Origin: Clostridiales bacterium
GTDB lineage: Bacteria > Bacillota > Clostridia > Peptostreptococcales > Anaerovoracaceae
Assembly: GCA_015243575.1 (NCBI GenBank)
Contig: CP042469.1
Location: forward strand, 2,508,929 to 2,572,928
DNA length: 64,000 bases
Direction of reading: 5' to 3'
Positions 35,223-44,624 of the stretch are shown here, piece after piece; within the stretch, counting starts at the first letter, position 1; every line of letters starts with the position of its first letter. The notes below the pieces were generated by a model that made no database searches, was not told the DNA's origin, and saw nothing but the letters and a program-made list of their open reading frames with translations. The translations under genes and the position numbers were made by a program.

Positions 35223-36758
35223 CTATTGAATGGGATATTTCTCATCGAAGGTGACTTCATCCGACCCAAGGGTAACCACAGTTCTGATCTTCCCTCTCCT
35301 CTTCTGCATGGCATAGATCAGAATCGGCAGGAAGATTGCGATCAGCGAGATGATAAAGACAGGCATTCCTCCATCCTCAAATACGAGAAGGATCATTGCG
35401 CCGATTTGAAGTGCAATGGCGAAATATGCCAGTCCGGGGTACCATTTTGCTTTGACCGTCAATACTTCTTCTGGATTGTATCCTCTTTCCTTCAGCTTCT
35501 TTCTGAAAAGCACCTGAGAAACACAGATTCCAACCCAGCACAGCGTTCCGGTGAAGCCTGATATTCCCAGAAGATTTGCATACAGCGGAAGTCCATTTGC
35601 TCCCCAAAGTCCAAGCTCATCTGATGCAAATCCAAGCAGGAAAACTAGCCAGATGGGGATGATTGTGAAAATAGTAGCATTCTGAGGTGTGTTGAAACGA
35701 TTCAGATTTGATAAGAATTTTGGAGCCATTCCTTCTACGGAAAGACCGTACAAAGCACGCACCGTTCCATAAAGACCTGAATTTGCGCAGCTAAACGCGG
35801 CTACCAGCGTAACGATGGTAAAGAGTCCCGCCGCCCACTTAAGGCCGTATGCGCCAAGGGTATATGCAAAGATGGATTCATCCAGCCCCGCTTGTGCATA
35901 AGGGACAATCAACGTCAGCAGGAAAACGGGGATCAAGTAGATCAGTATAATACGGAATGCAACTCTGCGACATGCAAGGGGAACATTCGTTGCCGGATCC
36001 TGTGTTTCTGCTGCAGAAAGTCCGACAATTTCAGAACCCTGGAAGTTAACCAGCGTCCAGATCATATATGTAATGATGATCAGTCCTCCGGAAGGGAACA
36101 GTTTTTCAACTACGCTGCCTTCGCCGCCCAGTAGAACTTTACCGCCAATGAAGCCGCTATCTGCAGTGAAAGGATGCAGAGATCCACCCACCAGCCCCAT
36201 CCAGATTCCGACTGCACAGATTGCAAAGACTAGGATTGCTAAAATTTTAATAATTGCAAGTACGGACTCAATATGACCGAACCATTTTACATGATAAAGA
36301 TTTACTGCAGTCAGGAGCGCCAAAGAGATAATTCCCCAGACAAAAGTACTCCATGCAGGATTCTCAAAGGGCAGTGTGATAAAATAATTCATAAATACGG
36401 CGCTTGCCAGTGCTTCCGATGGCACATAGGCTACCCAGTTTGCCCAGAATGCCCAGCCGATGCCCGCAGACGCGGTATCACCCATAAATTCTCTCGTGTA
36501 TGATACAAACGAACCTCTCCGGGGGATATTGACCAGCAGTTCCGCAAAGGACTGCATGACACCGTATATGGTTAGACCAGCTATGGCATATGCAACCAAT
36601 ACAGCGCCGGGCCCCATTTCTGAAAATGTTAAACCCAATCCCAGAAAATAACAGGAACCAATGATACCGCCCAAAGCAATTAAAGACACATGCCATGGCA
36701 GAATACCGCGATTCAGAGTGCGTTCACTCTTGGCTACTTCTCTTCCCTGTTCTGACAT
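35223..36758 (-). CDS. Amino-acid permease, AAT family
   Basis: This 511-residue, twelve-helix APC carrier has the first-helix motif HVSLIALGGIIGSCYFLGLG, SFAELLVNIPRRGSFVSYTREF at about residue 80, and FQGSEIVGLSAAETQDPATNVP near residue 245. It is therefore of the AAT type, like the carrier at 18428 but only distantly related by eye. AGGAGG lies 9 bp before the ATG. It is the third amino-acid importer in the window, in keeping with growth on amino acids. Confidence 0.84.
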   Translation of the reverse strand: MSEQGREVAKSERTLNRGILPWHVSLIALGGIIGSCYFLGLGLTFSEMGPGAVLVAYAIAGLTIYGVMQSFAELLVNIPRRGSFVSYTREFMGDTASAGIGWAFWANWVAYVPSEALASAVFMNYFITLPFENPAWSTFVWGIISLALLTAVNLYHVKWFGHIESVLAIIKILAILVFAICAVGIWMGLVGGSLHPFTADSGFIGGKVLLGGEGSVVEKLFPSGGLIIITYMIWTLVNFQGSEIVGLSAAETQDPATNVPLACRRVAFRIILIYLIPVFLLTLIVPYAQAGLDESIFAYTLGAYGLKWAAGLFTIVTLVAAFSCANSGLYGTVRALYGLSVEGMAPKFLSNLNRFNTPQNATIFTIIPIWLVFLLGFASDELGLWGANGLPLYANLLGISGFTGTLCWVGICVSQVLFRKKLKERGYNPEEVLTVKAKWYPGLAYFAIALQIGAMILLVFEDGGMPVFIISLIAIFLPILIYAMQKRRGKIRTVVTLGSDEVTFDEKYPIQ

Positions 36759-37103
36759 TAATTATTTACCTCCTTTTTCTCACATAGAACTATGATTAGA
36801 CTCTTGCATTTTGCTTCGCCGAAAGATTTGCTGTCTCTCAGCAAATTTTCAGTATTGATGCAATACTTTATACAACTTTCAATTATCATGCCAATCTTGA
36901 CTTTCAAAAGTATTATTTATTAAATTTTCAGATAATGGTCTATTTAGGCAGGATGAGCCTGTCCTAATTTCTCATTTTGTGTTTGCTCAATTTGAAATAT
37001 TGACTGAAAAGTCTCAATTTTGAAAAAACCGTATCTGTTATGTCTCAGTTTTGAAACCCAAAAGGCAGACCTGTCCAGTTCCATGCCAAGGGGTTACCTC
37101 TTA
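36759..37103. promoter_or_regulatory. Intergenic region with three TCAATTT(T)GA-type repeats
   Basis: This 345-bp gap lies upstream of the AAT permease (minus strand) and behind bofA. Three near-palindromic copies of CTCAATTTTGAAA occur near 36985, 37011 and 37041; the middle pair is 30 bp apart. They may be binding sites for a regulator of the permease. No gene is visible. Confidence 0.4.
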
Positions 37104-37379
37104 TCATAAACCGAGATAATGATACACTGCCAGCAATACCGCCCCCGGTACTCCCAAAACACCGACGATTACAGCAGATAGGATATTTAGAGAGATGTGG
37201 AGTCCCCAGTAGGATCCGACCCAGTTTATCACTACAATGGAGACCGCTCCTGCGATACTGTTGATTACAAGCCTTAAAAGGATTTTAATCGGCACCAGAA
37301 ACATATACCCTACTACATAAAGTGTAAAGATTCCTAGGGCATAGGCAAGGAGGATCCCGATTTCTGTACTCATATCCAT
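37104..37379 (-). CDS. bofA: Pro-sigma-K processing inhibitor BofA family protein
   Basis: This 91-residue membrane protein has three hydrophobic stretches, and NSIAGAVSIVVINWVG with the following helices matches the BofA family. In Bacillus, BofA holds back the SpoIVFB protease until late sporulation, so its presence suggests a spore former. I start at the ATG 37377-37379, which has GGGGGTG 8 bp upstream; a longer open frame would run across the divergent yaaL promoter. It lies beside recR as in Bacillus. Confidence 0.82.
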   Translation of the reverse strand: MDMSTEIGILLAYALGIFTLYVVGYMFLVPIKILLRLVINSIAGAVSIVVINWVGSYWGLHISLNILSAVIVGVLGVPGAVLLAVYHYLGL

Positions 37380-37461
37380 ATTATTTGCACCCCCATTGTA
37401 TAATTTATGTCCAATATGAATAAAATAGAATTGAGAACTTGACGAAAGGATGTGAGGGCAG

Positions 37462-37725
37462 ATGAGCACACCACTAAATGGTATTGCCGGTACAGCGAGC
37501 AAAATTTACCATCAGGTTCTGAATATACCTTATCCGAAAAACGATGACGAACAGCTGCTCAGTTCTATAAAAGCAGCCCATTCGGACTGGCAGAGGGCAG
37601 AAGCTATGTTTCACGAAGTTACTGACCCAGACCTGGTTGATTACACAATCTATGATATGCTGGCAACAAAAACGAAATATGCTTACTTACTTAAAACGGC
37701 AAAAAACAAGGACCTGCATTGGTAG
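37462..37725 (+). CDS. yaaL: DUF2508 (YaaL) family protein
   Basis: This is an 87-residue soluble protein with the DUF2508 pattern: LLSSIKAAHSDWQRAEAMFHEV and DYTIYDMLATKTKYAYLLKTA. The family's function is unknown. It normally lies between recR and bofA on the same strand. Here it is on the plus strand, opposite to both neighbours, and its start faces the bofA start 82 bp away. Its 3' end overlaps its own terminator. Confidence 0.8.
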   Translation: MSTPLNGIAGTASKIYHQVLNIPYPKNDDEQLLSSIKAAHSDWQRAEAMFHEVTDPDLVDYTIYDMLATKTKYAYLLKTAKNKDLHW

Positions 37726-37738
37726 GGTCCTTGTTTTT
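37703..37738 (+). terminator. Terminator of yaaL
   Basis: AACAAGGACC pairs with GGTCCTTGTT (37705-37733) and is followed by a T run. The yaaL stop codon lies in the loop. Confidence 0.85.
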
Positions 37739-37754
37739 TCTTTTTTCATCGCAA

Positions 37755-37793
37755 TGTAAAAAAGAAGGACGGCTATAATTCCCGCCGTCCTTC
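37755..37793 (-). terminator. Terminator of dnaX-ybaB-recR
   Basis: On the minus strand, GAAGGACGGC pairs with GCCGTCCTTC (37764-37773 with 37784-37793) and is followed by a T run at 37763-37755. It overlaps the last recR codons. Confidence 0.85.
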
Positions 37794-38372
37794 CATGGCT
37801 TTTGACAAGGTCACTTCATCTGCATATTCCAGATCGCCTCCGACGGGAACGCCGTGGGCTATTCTGGAGACTTTAATTCCGGAAGGCTTGATCAGGCGGG
37901 CTGTGTACATCGCCGTCGCCTCACCTTCTATATTGGGGTTGGTCGCTAAGATAACTTCTCTGACATCTTCCTGCTGCAATCTGATAATCAGCTGCTTCAG
38001 GTTAATATCTTCCGGTCCGATGCCATCCATGGGCGAAATCGCACCGTGGAGGACATGATATAAGCCTTGGAATTCCCGAATTCGTTCCATGGCACTGACA
38101 TCTCTTGGGCTCTCAACGACGCAAATCACACTCCGATCCCTTGTCTGGTCAGTGCAAATGCTGCAAGGATCCACATCGGTGAGGTTGCCGCATACAGAGC
38201 AATATTTCATATTCTTCTTTGCATCCATAATCGCCTCGGCTAAAGCATTTGCTTCCGCGTCATCCTGCGCCAAAATGTGGAAGGCGAGACGCTGGGCAGT
38301 TTTTCCGCCGATACCGGGTAATTTGGAGAGCTCAGCGATCAGCCTGCTCAGTGGTTTTGCATAATGTTTCAT
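37773..38372 (-). CDS. recR: Recombination mediator RecR
   Basis: This 199-residue RecR loads RecA onto SSB-coated gaps with RecF and RecO. Order of domains: helix-hairpin-helix ([20 protein letters not shown], 10-35), C4 zinc finger ([16 protein letters not shown], about 57), and a Toprim domain with [11 protein letters not shown] and the Walker-like [12 protein letters not shown]. Length and motifs are canonical. It follows ybaB by 10 bp. Confidence 0.95.
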   Translation of the reverse strand: MKHYAKPLSRLIAELSKLPGIGGKTAQRLAFHILAQDDAEANALAEAIMDAKKNMKYCSVCGNLTDVDPCSICTDQTRDRSVICVVESPRDVSAMERIREFQGLYHVLHGAISPMDGIGPEDINLKQLIIRLQQEDVREVILATNPNIEGEATAMYTARLIKPSGIKVSRIAHGVPVGGDLEYADEVTLSKAMEGRREL

Positions 38373-38382
38373 GAGATTCCAA

Positions 38383-38748
38383 TTACATGATGCCCGGAAT
38401 TGATAATCCGCCGGTCAGTTTACCCATTTCGCTTTGACTGATCTCTTCCATCTGACGCAGTGCCTCATTGGCCGCGACCATGATCAGATCCTGAAGCATT
38501 TCCACATCATCCGGATCCACAACTTCAGGCTTTATTGCCACTTTTACGATTTCTTTTTTACCGTTTACTGCTATGGTAACAGCACCGCCGCCTGCAGTTG
38601 CTTCCACTTCCTTTGTATCAATTTCAGCCTGCATTTCTTCCATTTTCCGCTGCATAGCCTGCATCTGCTGAATCTGCTTCTGCATGTTTCCTGCTCCGCC
38701 GGCTCCGCCTGCGCTGGGCTTCTTTCCAGCTCTCATACCTTTTCCCAT
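38383..38748 (-). CDS. ybaB: YbaB/EbfC-family nucleoid-associated protein
   Basis: This 121-residue DNA-binding protein is encoded, as usual, between dnaX and recR. It has the helical [21 protein letters not shown] region followed by [19 protein letters not shown] and the C-terminal [19 protein letters not shown] glycine/alanine-rich N-terminal extension ([13 protein letters not shown]) precedes the core. It is 12 bp after dnaX. Confidence 0.93.
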   Translation of the reverse strand: MGKGMRAGKKPSAGGAGGAGNMQKQIQQMQAMQRKMEEMQAEIDTKEVEATAGGGAVTIAVNGKKEIVKVAIKPEVVDPDDVEMLQDLIMVAANEALRQMEEISQSEMGKLTGGLSIPGIM

Positions 38749-38760
38749 ATTTTCGTCCTC

Positions 38761-40326
38761 CTACTGTATTTCAATATGAATTCCAAATTTATTGCCGATT
38801 TCATCCGCCAGGTCTTCGGCGGTCTTTCCCGACTCATCACGGCCGGATACTATGTTTCTTGTACACTCCAGTCTAAGTTTTCTTCCAGTATGTTTCTCCA
38901 TGAGCATCTCCAGATCCGATGAATTCTCTTTGATATAGGTTTCCATCATCTCATTGGAGGCTTCAACGTAGAAACAGTCCTCACAGACCTCTTTCAATTT
39001 GGTTCCCACGCGAAGAAGATTAAAACTTCCTTTTAACGCCTCTCCATCCTCAAAGACCGCATGCCAGAGCCGATCGCAATCGATATCTGAAATTGATGCA
39101 CTGCGTTTTACGGCGCTTTTGCTCTTGATCTGAGGATCCGCAGTCATCTCACCAGCGTTACTCTGCTCCGTACTGTTTTTCGTTGAAGAAGCGGGTCTTC
39201 TCGCTGCAGGAGCGGCTACTACCGGGATTGCGGGTGCTCCTCCCAGATCGGATGCCAGCTTTACGATACAAAGCTCCAGCAAAATTCTCGGCTGGGTTGA
39301 CCATTTCGCATCGGTCAGCGTCTGGGACAGCTTTACGATGCTATCATTAATAAAACCAAGCTCGATCTCTTCACTCTGCTTTCGAATCCGATCCACATTT
39401 TCCGAGGACATATTCAAAACTTCCTCTGGATTCTTAATGAATTTCGTCATCAGCAAGCTTCGGAAATGAGCGATCCAATCTTTCATGAACTGCCGAACAT
39501 CCTTGCCGTCCTGTAAAATACGGTCCAAGAGAAGCAGGGCTTCAGCGATCTGCCGTTCCAGAACCAACTCTGTCATTTCAACAAAGATTTCTTCTCCTGC
39601 CGTTCCGAGAATGTCAATTACATCATCCCTGGCAACAGTTTTATCTCCGGTAGAAATGCATTGATCCAGCAAGCTTAACGCATCTCTGACAGATCCGTCG
39701 GCATTGGATGCGATAAGTCCCAGGGCAGCATCGGAGATCCTCACCTCTATCTGGCTGCAAATATCCCGCATACCCTGTTTAAGGATCCGCTCCGGTACTC
39801 TTTTAAAATCCAGTCTGAGACACCTTGAAAGGATGGTGGCGGGAAGCTTTTGAACCTCTGTCGTAGCCAGAATGAACATAACGTTTTCCGGCGGCTCCTC
39901 CAGGGTCTTAAGGAGCGCATTGAAGGCCCCCGTGGAAAGCATGTGTACTTCATCGATAATGTATACCTTGCACCTGCCGGCTGCCGGCGGATACTTGACA
40001 CTTTCCCGAAGTTCTCTGATATTATCTACACCGTTATTGGACGCCGCATCTATTTCGATCACATCCATGAAGGCGCCGTCCTTAATGCTCAGGCAATTGG
40101 CGCATACACCGCAGGGACGTTCTCCTGTCTCTGCGAGACAGTTCATGGCCTTAGCAAGAATTCTTGCGGTAGAGGTTTTTCCTGTTCCCCTGGTGCCGCA
40201 GAACAGATAAGCATGTACTGTGGTTTCTGTTTTAATCTGATTTTTGAGTATTTTTACAATATGCTCCTGGCCAAGAATCCCATCAAAGGTCTCTGGTCTG
40301 AACGAGCGGTATAAAGCGGTATACAT
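38761..40326 (-). CDS. dnaX: DNA polymerase III subunits gamma and tau
   Basis: This 521-residue clamp-loader ATPase opens MYTALYRSFRPETFDGILGQ. It has Walker A GTRGTGKTSTARIL, the zinc cysteines CGVCANC, DEVHMLSTGAFNALLKTLEEPPE and sensor motif ILATTEVQKLP. A variable linker (about 365-425) leads to the C-terminal tau region. I start at ATG 40324-40326, with GGGGTGGA upstream; an in-frame upstream start adds residues not in the family. The SRP RNA gene lies immediately upstream, as in Bacillus. Confidence 0.94.
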   Translation of the reverse strand: MYTALYRSFRPETFDGILGQEHIVKILKNQIKTETTVHAYLFCGTRGTGKTSTARILAKAMNCLAETGERPCGVCANCLSIKDGAFMDVIEIDAASNNGVDNIRELRESVKYPPAAGRCKVYIIDEVHMLSTGAFNALLKTLEEPPENVMFILATTEVQKLPATILSRCLRLDFKRVPERILKQGMRDICSQIEVRISDAALGLIASNADGSVRDALSLLDQCISTGDKTVARDDVIDILGTAGEEIFVEMTELVLERQIAEALLLLDRILQDGKDVRQFMKDWIAHFRSLLMTKFIKNPEEVLNMSSENVDRIRKQSEEIELGFINDSIVKLSQTLTDAKWSTQPRILLELCIVKLASDLGGAPAIPVVAAPAARRPASSTKNSTEQSNAGEMTADPQIKSKSAVKRSASISDIDCDRLWHAVFEDGEALKGSFNLLRVGTKLKEVCEDCFYVEASNEMMETYIKENSSDLEMLMEKHTGRKLRLECTRNIVSGRDESGKTAEDLADEIGNKFGIHIEIQ

Positions 40327-40429
40327 GCTCCACCCCCCTTGCTTTTCTGTGGACATTGCTAACATGCGGGCTCTGCCGCTTGACTTGCGGAATAGGAAGC
40401 TTCGCTTCCGTAATTTCCGTTTTGTTTAC

Positions 40430-40590
40430 AAAAAGTGCCCTTTAGAAGCTTCGCATGACATTGGAGAAGGCTTGTCTGCGGCACATAAGAGATTCCACTT
40501 ATCGCTGCTTCCTTCCGGACCTGACGAGGTTCATAGATTCTTATTGCGCAGGACCCAAACCAAGCCAGGCGAAGCTACTAAAAGGCACCC
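40430..40590 (-). ncRNA. ffs: Signal recognition particle RNA
   Basis: The minus strand shows the SRP RNA core GTCAGGTCCGGAAGGAAGCAGC with the GGAA tetraloop. It lies in a long rod: 5' GTGCCTTTTAG...AGCTTCGC pairs with 3' GCGAAGCTTCTAAAAGGGCAC, followed by TTTTT. The length of about 160 nt is longer than the 4.5S RNA of E. coli but shorter than the Bacillus 6S-like form. The position before dnaX is the standard Gram-positive one. Confidence 0.93.
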
Positions 40591-40594
40591 TATT

Positions 40595-40623
40595 ATTATA
40601 TGTACTTTGTCCTATAAAGTCAA
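40595..40623 (-). promoter_or_regulatory. Promoter of the SRP RNA gene
   Basis: Minus strand TTGACT (40618-40623) and TATAAT (40595-40600) are exactly 17 bp apart, five bases before the RNA start. Confidence 0.85.
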
Positions 40624-40704
40624 TGACAACTTTTGCAAATCATCTGCTCTCTGCCCCAGGGTCTTTCCTTCAGGCTCTTTGCAAGACTTCTCTCATCCTT
40701 GTCT

Positions 40705-41700
40705 TCATCTGACCACCTTGTAAAGCTCATCGCTGGCCGGCGGTGCGATGACGATTTTTTCACCATCTACCACCATGCGAATTCCTTCCTCTTTTTCACA
40801 GATTCTGCCGATGCAGGCAACGGATATCCCCGCACTGGAAAGCGATTCTTCCATTTGCTCCTTTGCTTCCGGATGAACCATAATCATCATGCTTCCGCTG
40901 GAAATCAGCCGCAGGTAATCAATATCAAAACGATCGCAGATTTTTTTGGTGACCTCTGCTACCGGTATTTTATCTGTCCAAACTTCAGCTCCTGTTTCAG
41001 CGATACTGCACATTTCCCATACTGCACCAAGAACGCCGCCTTCTGTAATATCATGCATTCCGGCAGTACCGATCCTACCTGCAATAACACCTTCTTTTAC
41101 AACGCTGATCTGATCCAGCATAGCTGCAGCCTGTTCCAACTCCTCTTCCGTCAGGTAGCCTTTCAGCTCTGCTTTGTAATCGCCTGCAATAATGCCCGTT
41201 CCTTCCAGCCCTGCCTGCTTGGTCATAAGGATAAAGTCTCCTGGCTTCATATTTTCCGCCTGCTGGGAGGACCACTTTGCTCCTCTTCCCAGTGCAGTGG
41301 AAACAATGACGGGTTTTGTAACTGCAGAGGTGATTTCCGTATGTCCGCCAATGATCTCGACGCCAAGCTTCTCAGAAGCTTCGCCTGCTTGCTTCATAAT
41401 CTCTTCAATCTGTTCCTCAGTCGTTCCCTCTGGCAGCATAACGGCCAGCATAATCCCCAGCGGTTCTATTCCATTGGAAGCGATGTCATTGCAGGAGATA
41501 TGAACTGCCAACCTGCCGATTTCACTCACCGCTGCCGTAATCGGATCCGTTGACAAAACGCACTCATAGGAGCCGAAATCCACTACCGCGCAGTCTTCTC
41601 CCACGCCTGGTCTTGTAATAACCTCCGGCCTTCTGAACTTAATATTTTTAAAAACGATATCCTCCAGCAATTTACTGTCGAGCTTTCCGGTTTTTAACAT
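40705..41700 (-). CDS. AIR-synthase/HypE-related protein
   Basis: This protein of about 331 residues has the PurM/AIR-synthase fold shared by HypE, ThiL, SelD and PurL. It shows GEDCAVVDFG, LSTDPITA, SCNDIASNGIEPLGIML, GGHTEITSAV and DITEGGVLGAVWEM. It lacks the C-terminal cysteine of HypE, so it is not a second HypE. Close relatives are annotated AIR synthase or hydrogenase expression/formation protein, without a proven reaction. I start at ATG 41698-41700, after GAGGTG. It is monocistronic between SRP RNA and the HIT gene. Confidence 0.75.
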   Translation of the reverse strand: MLKTGKLDSKLLEDIVFKNIKFRRPEVITRPGVGEDCAVVDFGSYECVLSTDPITAAVSEIGRLAVHISCNDIASNGIEPLGIMLAVMLPEGTTEEQIEEIMKQAGEASEKLGVEIIGGHTEITSAVTKPVIVSTALGRGAKWSSQQAENMKPGDFILMTKQAGLEGTGIIAGDYKAELKGYLTEEELEQAAAMLDQISVVKEGVIAGRIGTAGMHDITEGGVLGAVWEMCSIAETGAEVWTDKIPVAEVTKKICDRFDIDYLRLISSGSMMIMVHPEAKEQMEESLSSAGISVACIGRICEKEEGIRMVVDGEKIVIAPPASDELYKVVR

Positions 41701-41844
41701 GAAGCGCACCTCGCATTACTCGCATTGATTGGGATAAACGCCCCGCAGGTTTACCGCAAGGCGTTTGATAATAGTTTATACAAAATTGTGATTTCTTCCG
41801 AAAACGTCCCATCAGATGAGGACAAGGAATGAATCAGCATTTTC

Positions 41845-42270
41845 CTATTCCAAATTTGCTTTAATTTCTCCGATTAACTTTGCATATTCCTCTTCGGAAA
41901 GATGAACCGGTGGATTACAGGCCATTTGAAACATCCCGCCGTAGTCAGGTCCGTCAACCTGCTTCGGGACGATATGACAGTGAAGATGGGCAAGCTTATC
42001 ACTGAACATTCCATAATTGATTTTAGCTGGATTTACAACTGCCTTCACAGCTCTTGAAGCTTTTCCGAGATCACGCATAAACGCTTCCCCTTCCTCTTGT
42101 GAAAGGTCCGCGATTTCTTTTCTGTGTTCTTTCAGGGCGACAAGAACTCTTCCATAGTAGGACTGGTCCCTATATAAAAACAGGTCAGTGATTTCAAGCT
42201 CACAGATAGGAAGCATAAACTGTTCACGCTTCACAAAATCGGTACAAAAATGGCAGTTTGGGTCTTTCAT
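41845..42270 (-). CDS. HIT-family nucleotide hydrolase
   Basis: This 141-residue histidine-triad protein has the HLHCHIVPK motif (about residue 98) and an N-terminal CHFC zinc pair. Members hydrolyse AMP-linked substrates or dinucleoside polyphosphates. I start at ATG 42268-42270, after GGAGAAG; a longer open frame adds 19 unlikely residues. No neighbours suggest a pathway. Confidence 0.85.
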   Translation of the reverse strand: MKDPNCHFCTDFVKREQFMLPICELEITDLFLYRDQSYYGRVLVALKEHRKEIADLSQEEGEAFMRDLGKASRAVKAVVNPAKINYGMFSDKLAHLHCHIVPKQVDGPDYGGMFQMACNPPVHLSEEEYAKLIGEIKANLE

Positions 42271-42572
42271 AATTCTTCTCCTCGTGTGAATGATTTCCGT
42301 TGTTATGCTGCAGCGATTGCTGCACATGACACCATACTATAGTTTGTTTTCTATCCATAAGATTATAACAGCTTATCTGCTGGTTTAAAAGATTTTATGG
42401 TGTAAAATATTTCATCTCTACAGAATTTGAATTCACACGCATTTTCTTAATTAGTGCTATAATAATGGTTGGCATCGATTGCTGTATGGAAATTTGTCTG
42501 CAGAACCGCTGCCTTGCCAAACGAGGCTTTCATCCTCAATGAAAAGGATAACAGGAAAGGCATTTGATTTAT
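42271..42572. promoter_or_regulatory. Divergent promoter region, HIT / YibE-F
   Basis: This gap holds an extended -10 TGCTATAAT (TATAAT at 42458-42463) facing the YibE/F genes. The -35 is poor. A very similar TGCTATAAT precedes the zinc-transport genes near 44545-44550. No gene is seen. Confidence 0.45.
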
Positions 42573-43715
42573 ATGAGCAAACATAAGCGGTCGCTGATTT
42601 TTTACGCGATCCTAATCATCATCTTATCCGCCGGAGTATTTCTGACCGCAAATAACGATCACTGGTACAATGCCACAATCGTAAGGATTGACCATGCGAA
42701 AAATTCACCGACAGATCAATACAGAAACGGAACCAACGATCGATATTACGAACAGCTCCTAACGGGCACAGTTAAAAACGGTCCGTTTCGAGGGCACACA
42801 GCATCACTGAAAAATGAATATTCTGCTTCGGGGGTATTTGACGAACCATATCAACCCGGCGACGAGGTATTTCTAAGCGCTGTATCATCAGAAAGCGGGA
42901 CGGTCACCGGATCCATATCCGGTCTAAAACGCGACAAATATGTCGCCGCACTTTGCGCGGCATTTATCCTCTTCATCCTTTTTATAGCGAGAGGACGGGG
43001 ACTATTGACTTTGCTTTCACTCTCAGTGAACATCGGGATTTTTTGGTATTCCCTGATCCTTTATACCAGCGGAATCAACATTCTTCTTCTTGCAAATCTC
43101 CTTGTATTTTCTTTTACCGGTCTCTCCTTGCTGCTGGTCAGCGGCTGGAATCAAAAAACATTCGCAGCAATCTGTTCCACCCTGATATCAATCGCCATTA
43201 CACTGCTGCTGTTTAAGCTCGTGATGACCTTTACAGGCGGTGTGGATTATGCCTTCATGGAGTATATCACAAGCCCCACCGATCTCCCTGAAATCTTCAT
43301 GGCACAGATCATGATCGGCGGCTTGGGCGCCGTAATGGATGTTGCCATCACAGAAGCCTCTGCTATGAGTGAGCTGATTTCCAAGGACAACGAAATCCCG
43401 CTCCGAAATCTGATCCAATCGGGACGTGATATTGGGCATGACATCATGGGAACCATGATCAATGTGATGCTGTTTACCTATATCAGCGGCAGTATTCCTC
43501 TGATCATACTGAAAATGAACAGTGAAATAAGACTCCATACCATCATTCTTTGGCATATGCCGATGGAGCTTTACCGGTTTTTGATCGGAAGTATTGGAAT
43601 ACTGATTTCAATCCCGGTCTCCATCTTGATTTCCCTGTTGTTCTTTCGGAGAATCGGGAGAATCGGAAGTATCGGGATTATCAGGAGTATTGGAAAAATC
43701 AGGAGGTTCTTATGA
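42573..43715 (+). CDS. YibE/F family membrane protein with exported N-terminal domain
   Basis: This protein of about 380 residues has an N-terminal anchor (10-28), an extracytoplasmic OB-like domain (about 35-115, with VKNGPFRGHTASLKNEYSAS), and about seven C-terminal helices. The YibE/F core includes GGLGAVMDVAITEASAMSEL and IQSGRDIGHDIMGTMINVML. The family's role is unproven; it is widespread in Firmicutes and often sits with transport genes. Either TTG 42564 or ATG 42573 could start it. Its stop overlaps the next gene by 4 bp. The last residues are a repetitive Arg/Ile/Gly run. Confidence 0.8.
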   Translation: MSKHKRSLIFYAILIIILSAGVFLTANNDHWYNATIVRIDHAKNSPTDQYRNGTNDRYYEQLLTGTVKNGPFRGHTASLKNEYSASGVFDEPYQPGDEVFLSAVSSESGTVTGSISGLKRDKYVAALCAAFILFILFIARGRGLLTLLSLSVNIGIFWYSLILYTSGINILLLANLLVFSFTGLSLLLVSGWNQKTFAAICSTLISIAITLLLFKLVMTFTGGVDYAFMEYITSPTDLPEIFMAQIMIGGLGAVMDVAITEASAMSELISKDNEIPLRNLIQSGRDIGHDIMGTMINVMLFTYISGSIPLIILKMNSEIRLHTIILWHMPMELYRFLIGSIGILISIPVSILISLLFFRRIGRIGSIGIIRSIGKIRRFL

Positions 43716-44515
43716 TCATCGTATTAGCTGCCATTCTTGCAGTCTTGCTTTATATTGTGGGAGGCGAACGGGGAATTTTGACCTTCCTTACCCTGTGTTG
43801 GAATATCGCAGTGCTCTCTGTTTCTATCGTCTTGATATCCTGGGGCTGGGAACCCATTACAATCACGTTTCTCAGCTGTTTATTGATCTGCAGCGCCACC
43901 TTGTTTTACCAGAACGGCAGGAGTGGGAAGACCTACGCTGCTTTCTTTTCTGTAGTTCTGATTCTGCTCATTCTGGTTCTGCCGGCTTATCTGCTCGGTC
44001 TGAATTCCCACATTCAAGGGCTGAACGAACTGATGCTCAGGGAAGATGAGATCATGGGCCTGACACCAAATATCAATATCAACATCGTCAAGATTGCGGT
44101 CTCCATGATGATAACCGGCTTGATTGGAGCCGCAACCGATACTGCTATGGCCATCTCCTCCGCTGTTTATGAAGTCTTCCGAAACAACCGGCAGCTTCAC
44201 ACAATGGAGTTATTCCATTCGGGAATCCGCATCGGGAAAGATGTGCTTGGAACCACCGTCAATACGCTTTACTTCGCTTGTATCGGTGAGTCGATGATGA
44301 TGTTCCTTCTATTTAAAAGCTATCATTACAGTTTTGGGCGTCTGATCAATTCCAAGGCATTTTTTCAGGAATTTACAGACATTATCTTCAGCTGTCTCGC
44401 TTGTATTCTCGTCATTCCGCTCTCTGCTGCAATCACCTCCTTCATACTGAGAAATCCGGGCAAATTCAAACGACTGTTGGATGAGGATGTTCTGTTTCTC
44501 GATCCAAAAGAATAA
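43712..44515 (+). CDS. YibE/F family membrane protein, core only
   Basis: This 267-residue protein has about seven helices and the YibE/F core, MMITGLIGAATDTAMAISSAV and HSGIRIGKDVLGTTVNTLYF. It lacks the exported domain of its partner. The ATG (43712) overlaps the upstream stop (ATGA) and has AGGAGG 5 bp before it, so the two are made together and may form a complex. Confidence 0.8.
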   Translation: MIIVLAAILAVLLYIVGGERGILTFLTLCWNIAVLSVSIVLISWGWEPITITFLSCLLICSATLFYQNGRSGKTYAAFFSVVLILLILVLPAYLLGLNSHIQGLNELMLREDEIMGLTPNININIVKIAVSMMITGLIGAATDTAMAISSAVYEVFRNNRQLHTMELFHSGIRIGKDVLGTTVNTLYFACIGESMMMFLLFKSYHYSFGRLINSKAFFQEFTDIIFSCLACILVIPLSAAITSFILRNPGKFKRLLDEDVLFLDPKE

Positions 44516-44544
44516 ATTTTATCTTGCACCAGTGCTTTTTATGC

Positions 44545-44550
44545 TATAAT
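44545..44550 (+). promoter_or_regulatory. Extended -10 upstream of the zinc transport genes
   Basis: TGCTATAAT precedes the small membrane protein by 75 bp. A TTGCAC at 44524-44529 is 15 bp upstream of the -10, slightly short of optimal. Confidence 0.45.
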
Positions 44551-44624
44551 AGTCACAGCTAACTACGGTCACCATCGAATCCTAGCGGTGCTAAGAGCAG
44601 GTGGCCTTTTCCCGGAGAACAGAC

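Noticed and set aside
35040-35561. Plus-strand open frame of 173 codons
   Set aside because: It overlaps the 3' end of the AAT permease and its terminator, and its sequence is low-quality shadow coding.
36790-36830. Sigma-54 promoter upstream of the AAT permease
   Set aside because: A GGC...TGCA pair exists, but the GG to GC spacing is one base too long and the surrounding bases do not match.
40705-41700. Second hypE
   Set aside because: The AIR-synthase fold is shared, but the C-terminal PRIC cysteine needed by HypE is absent.
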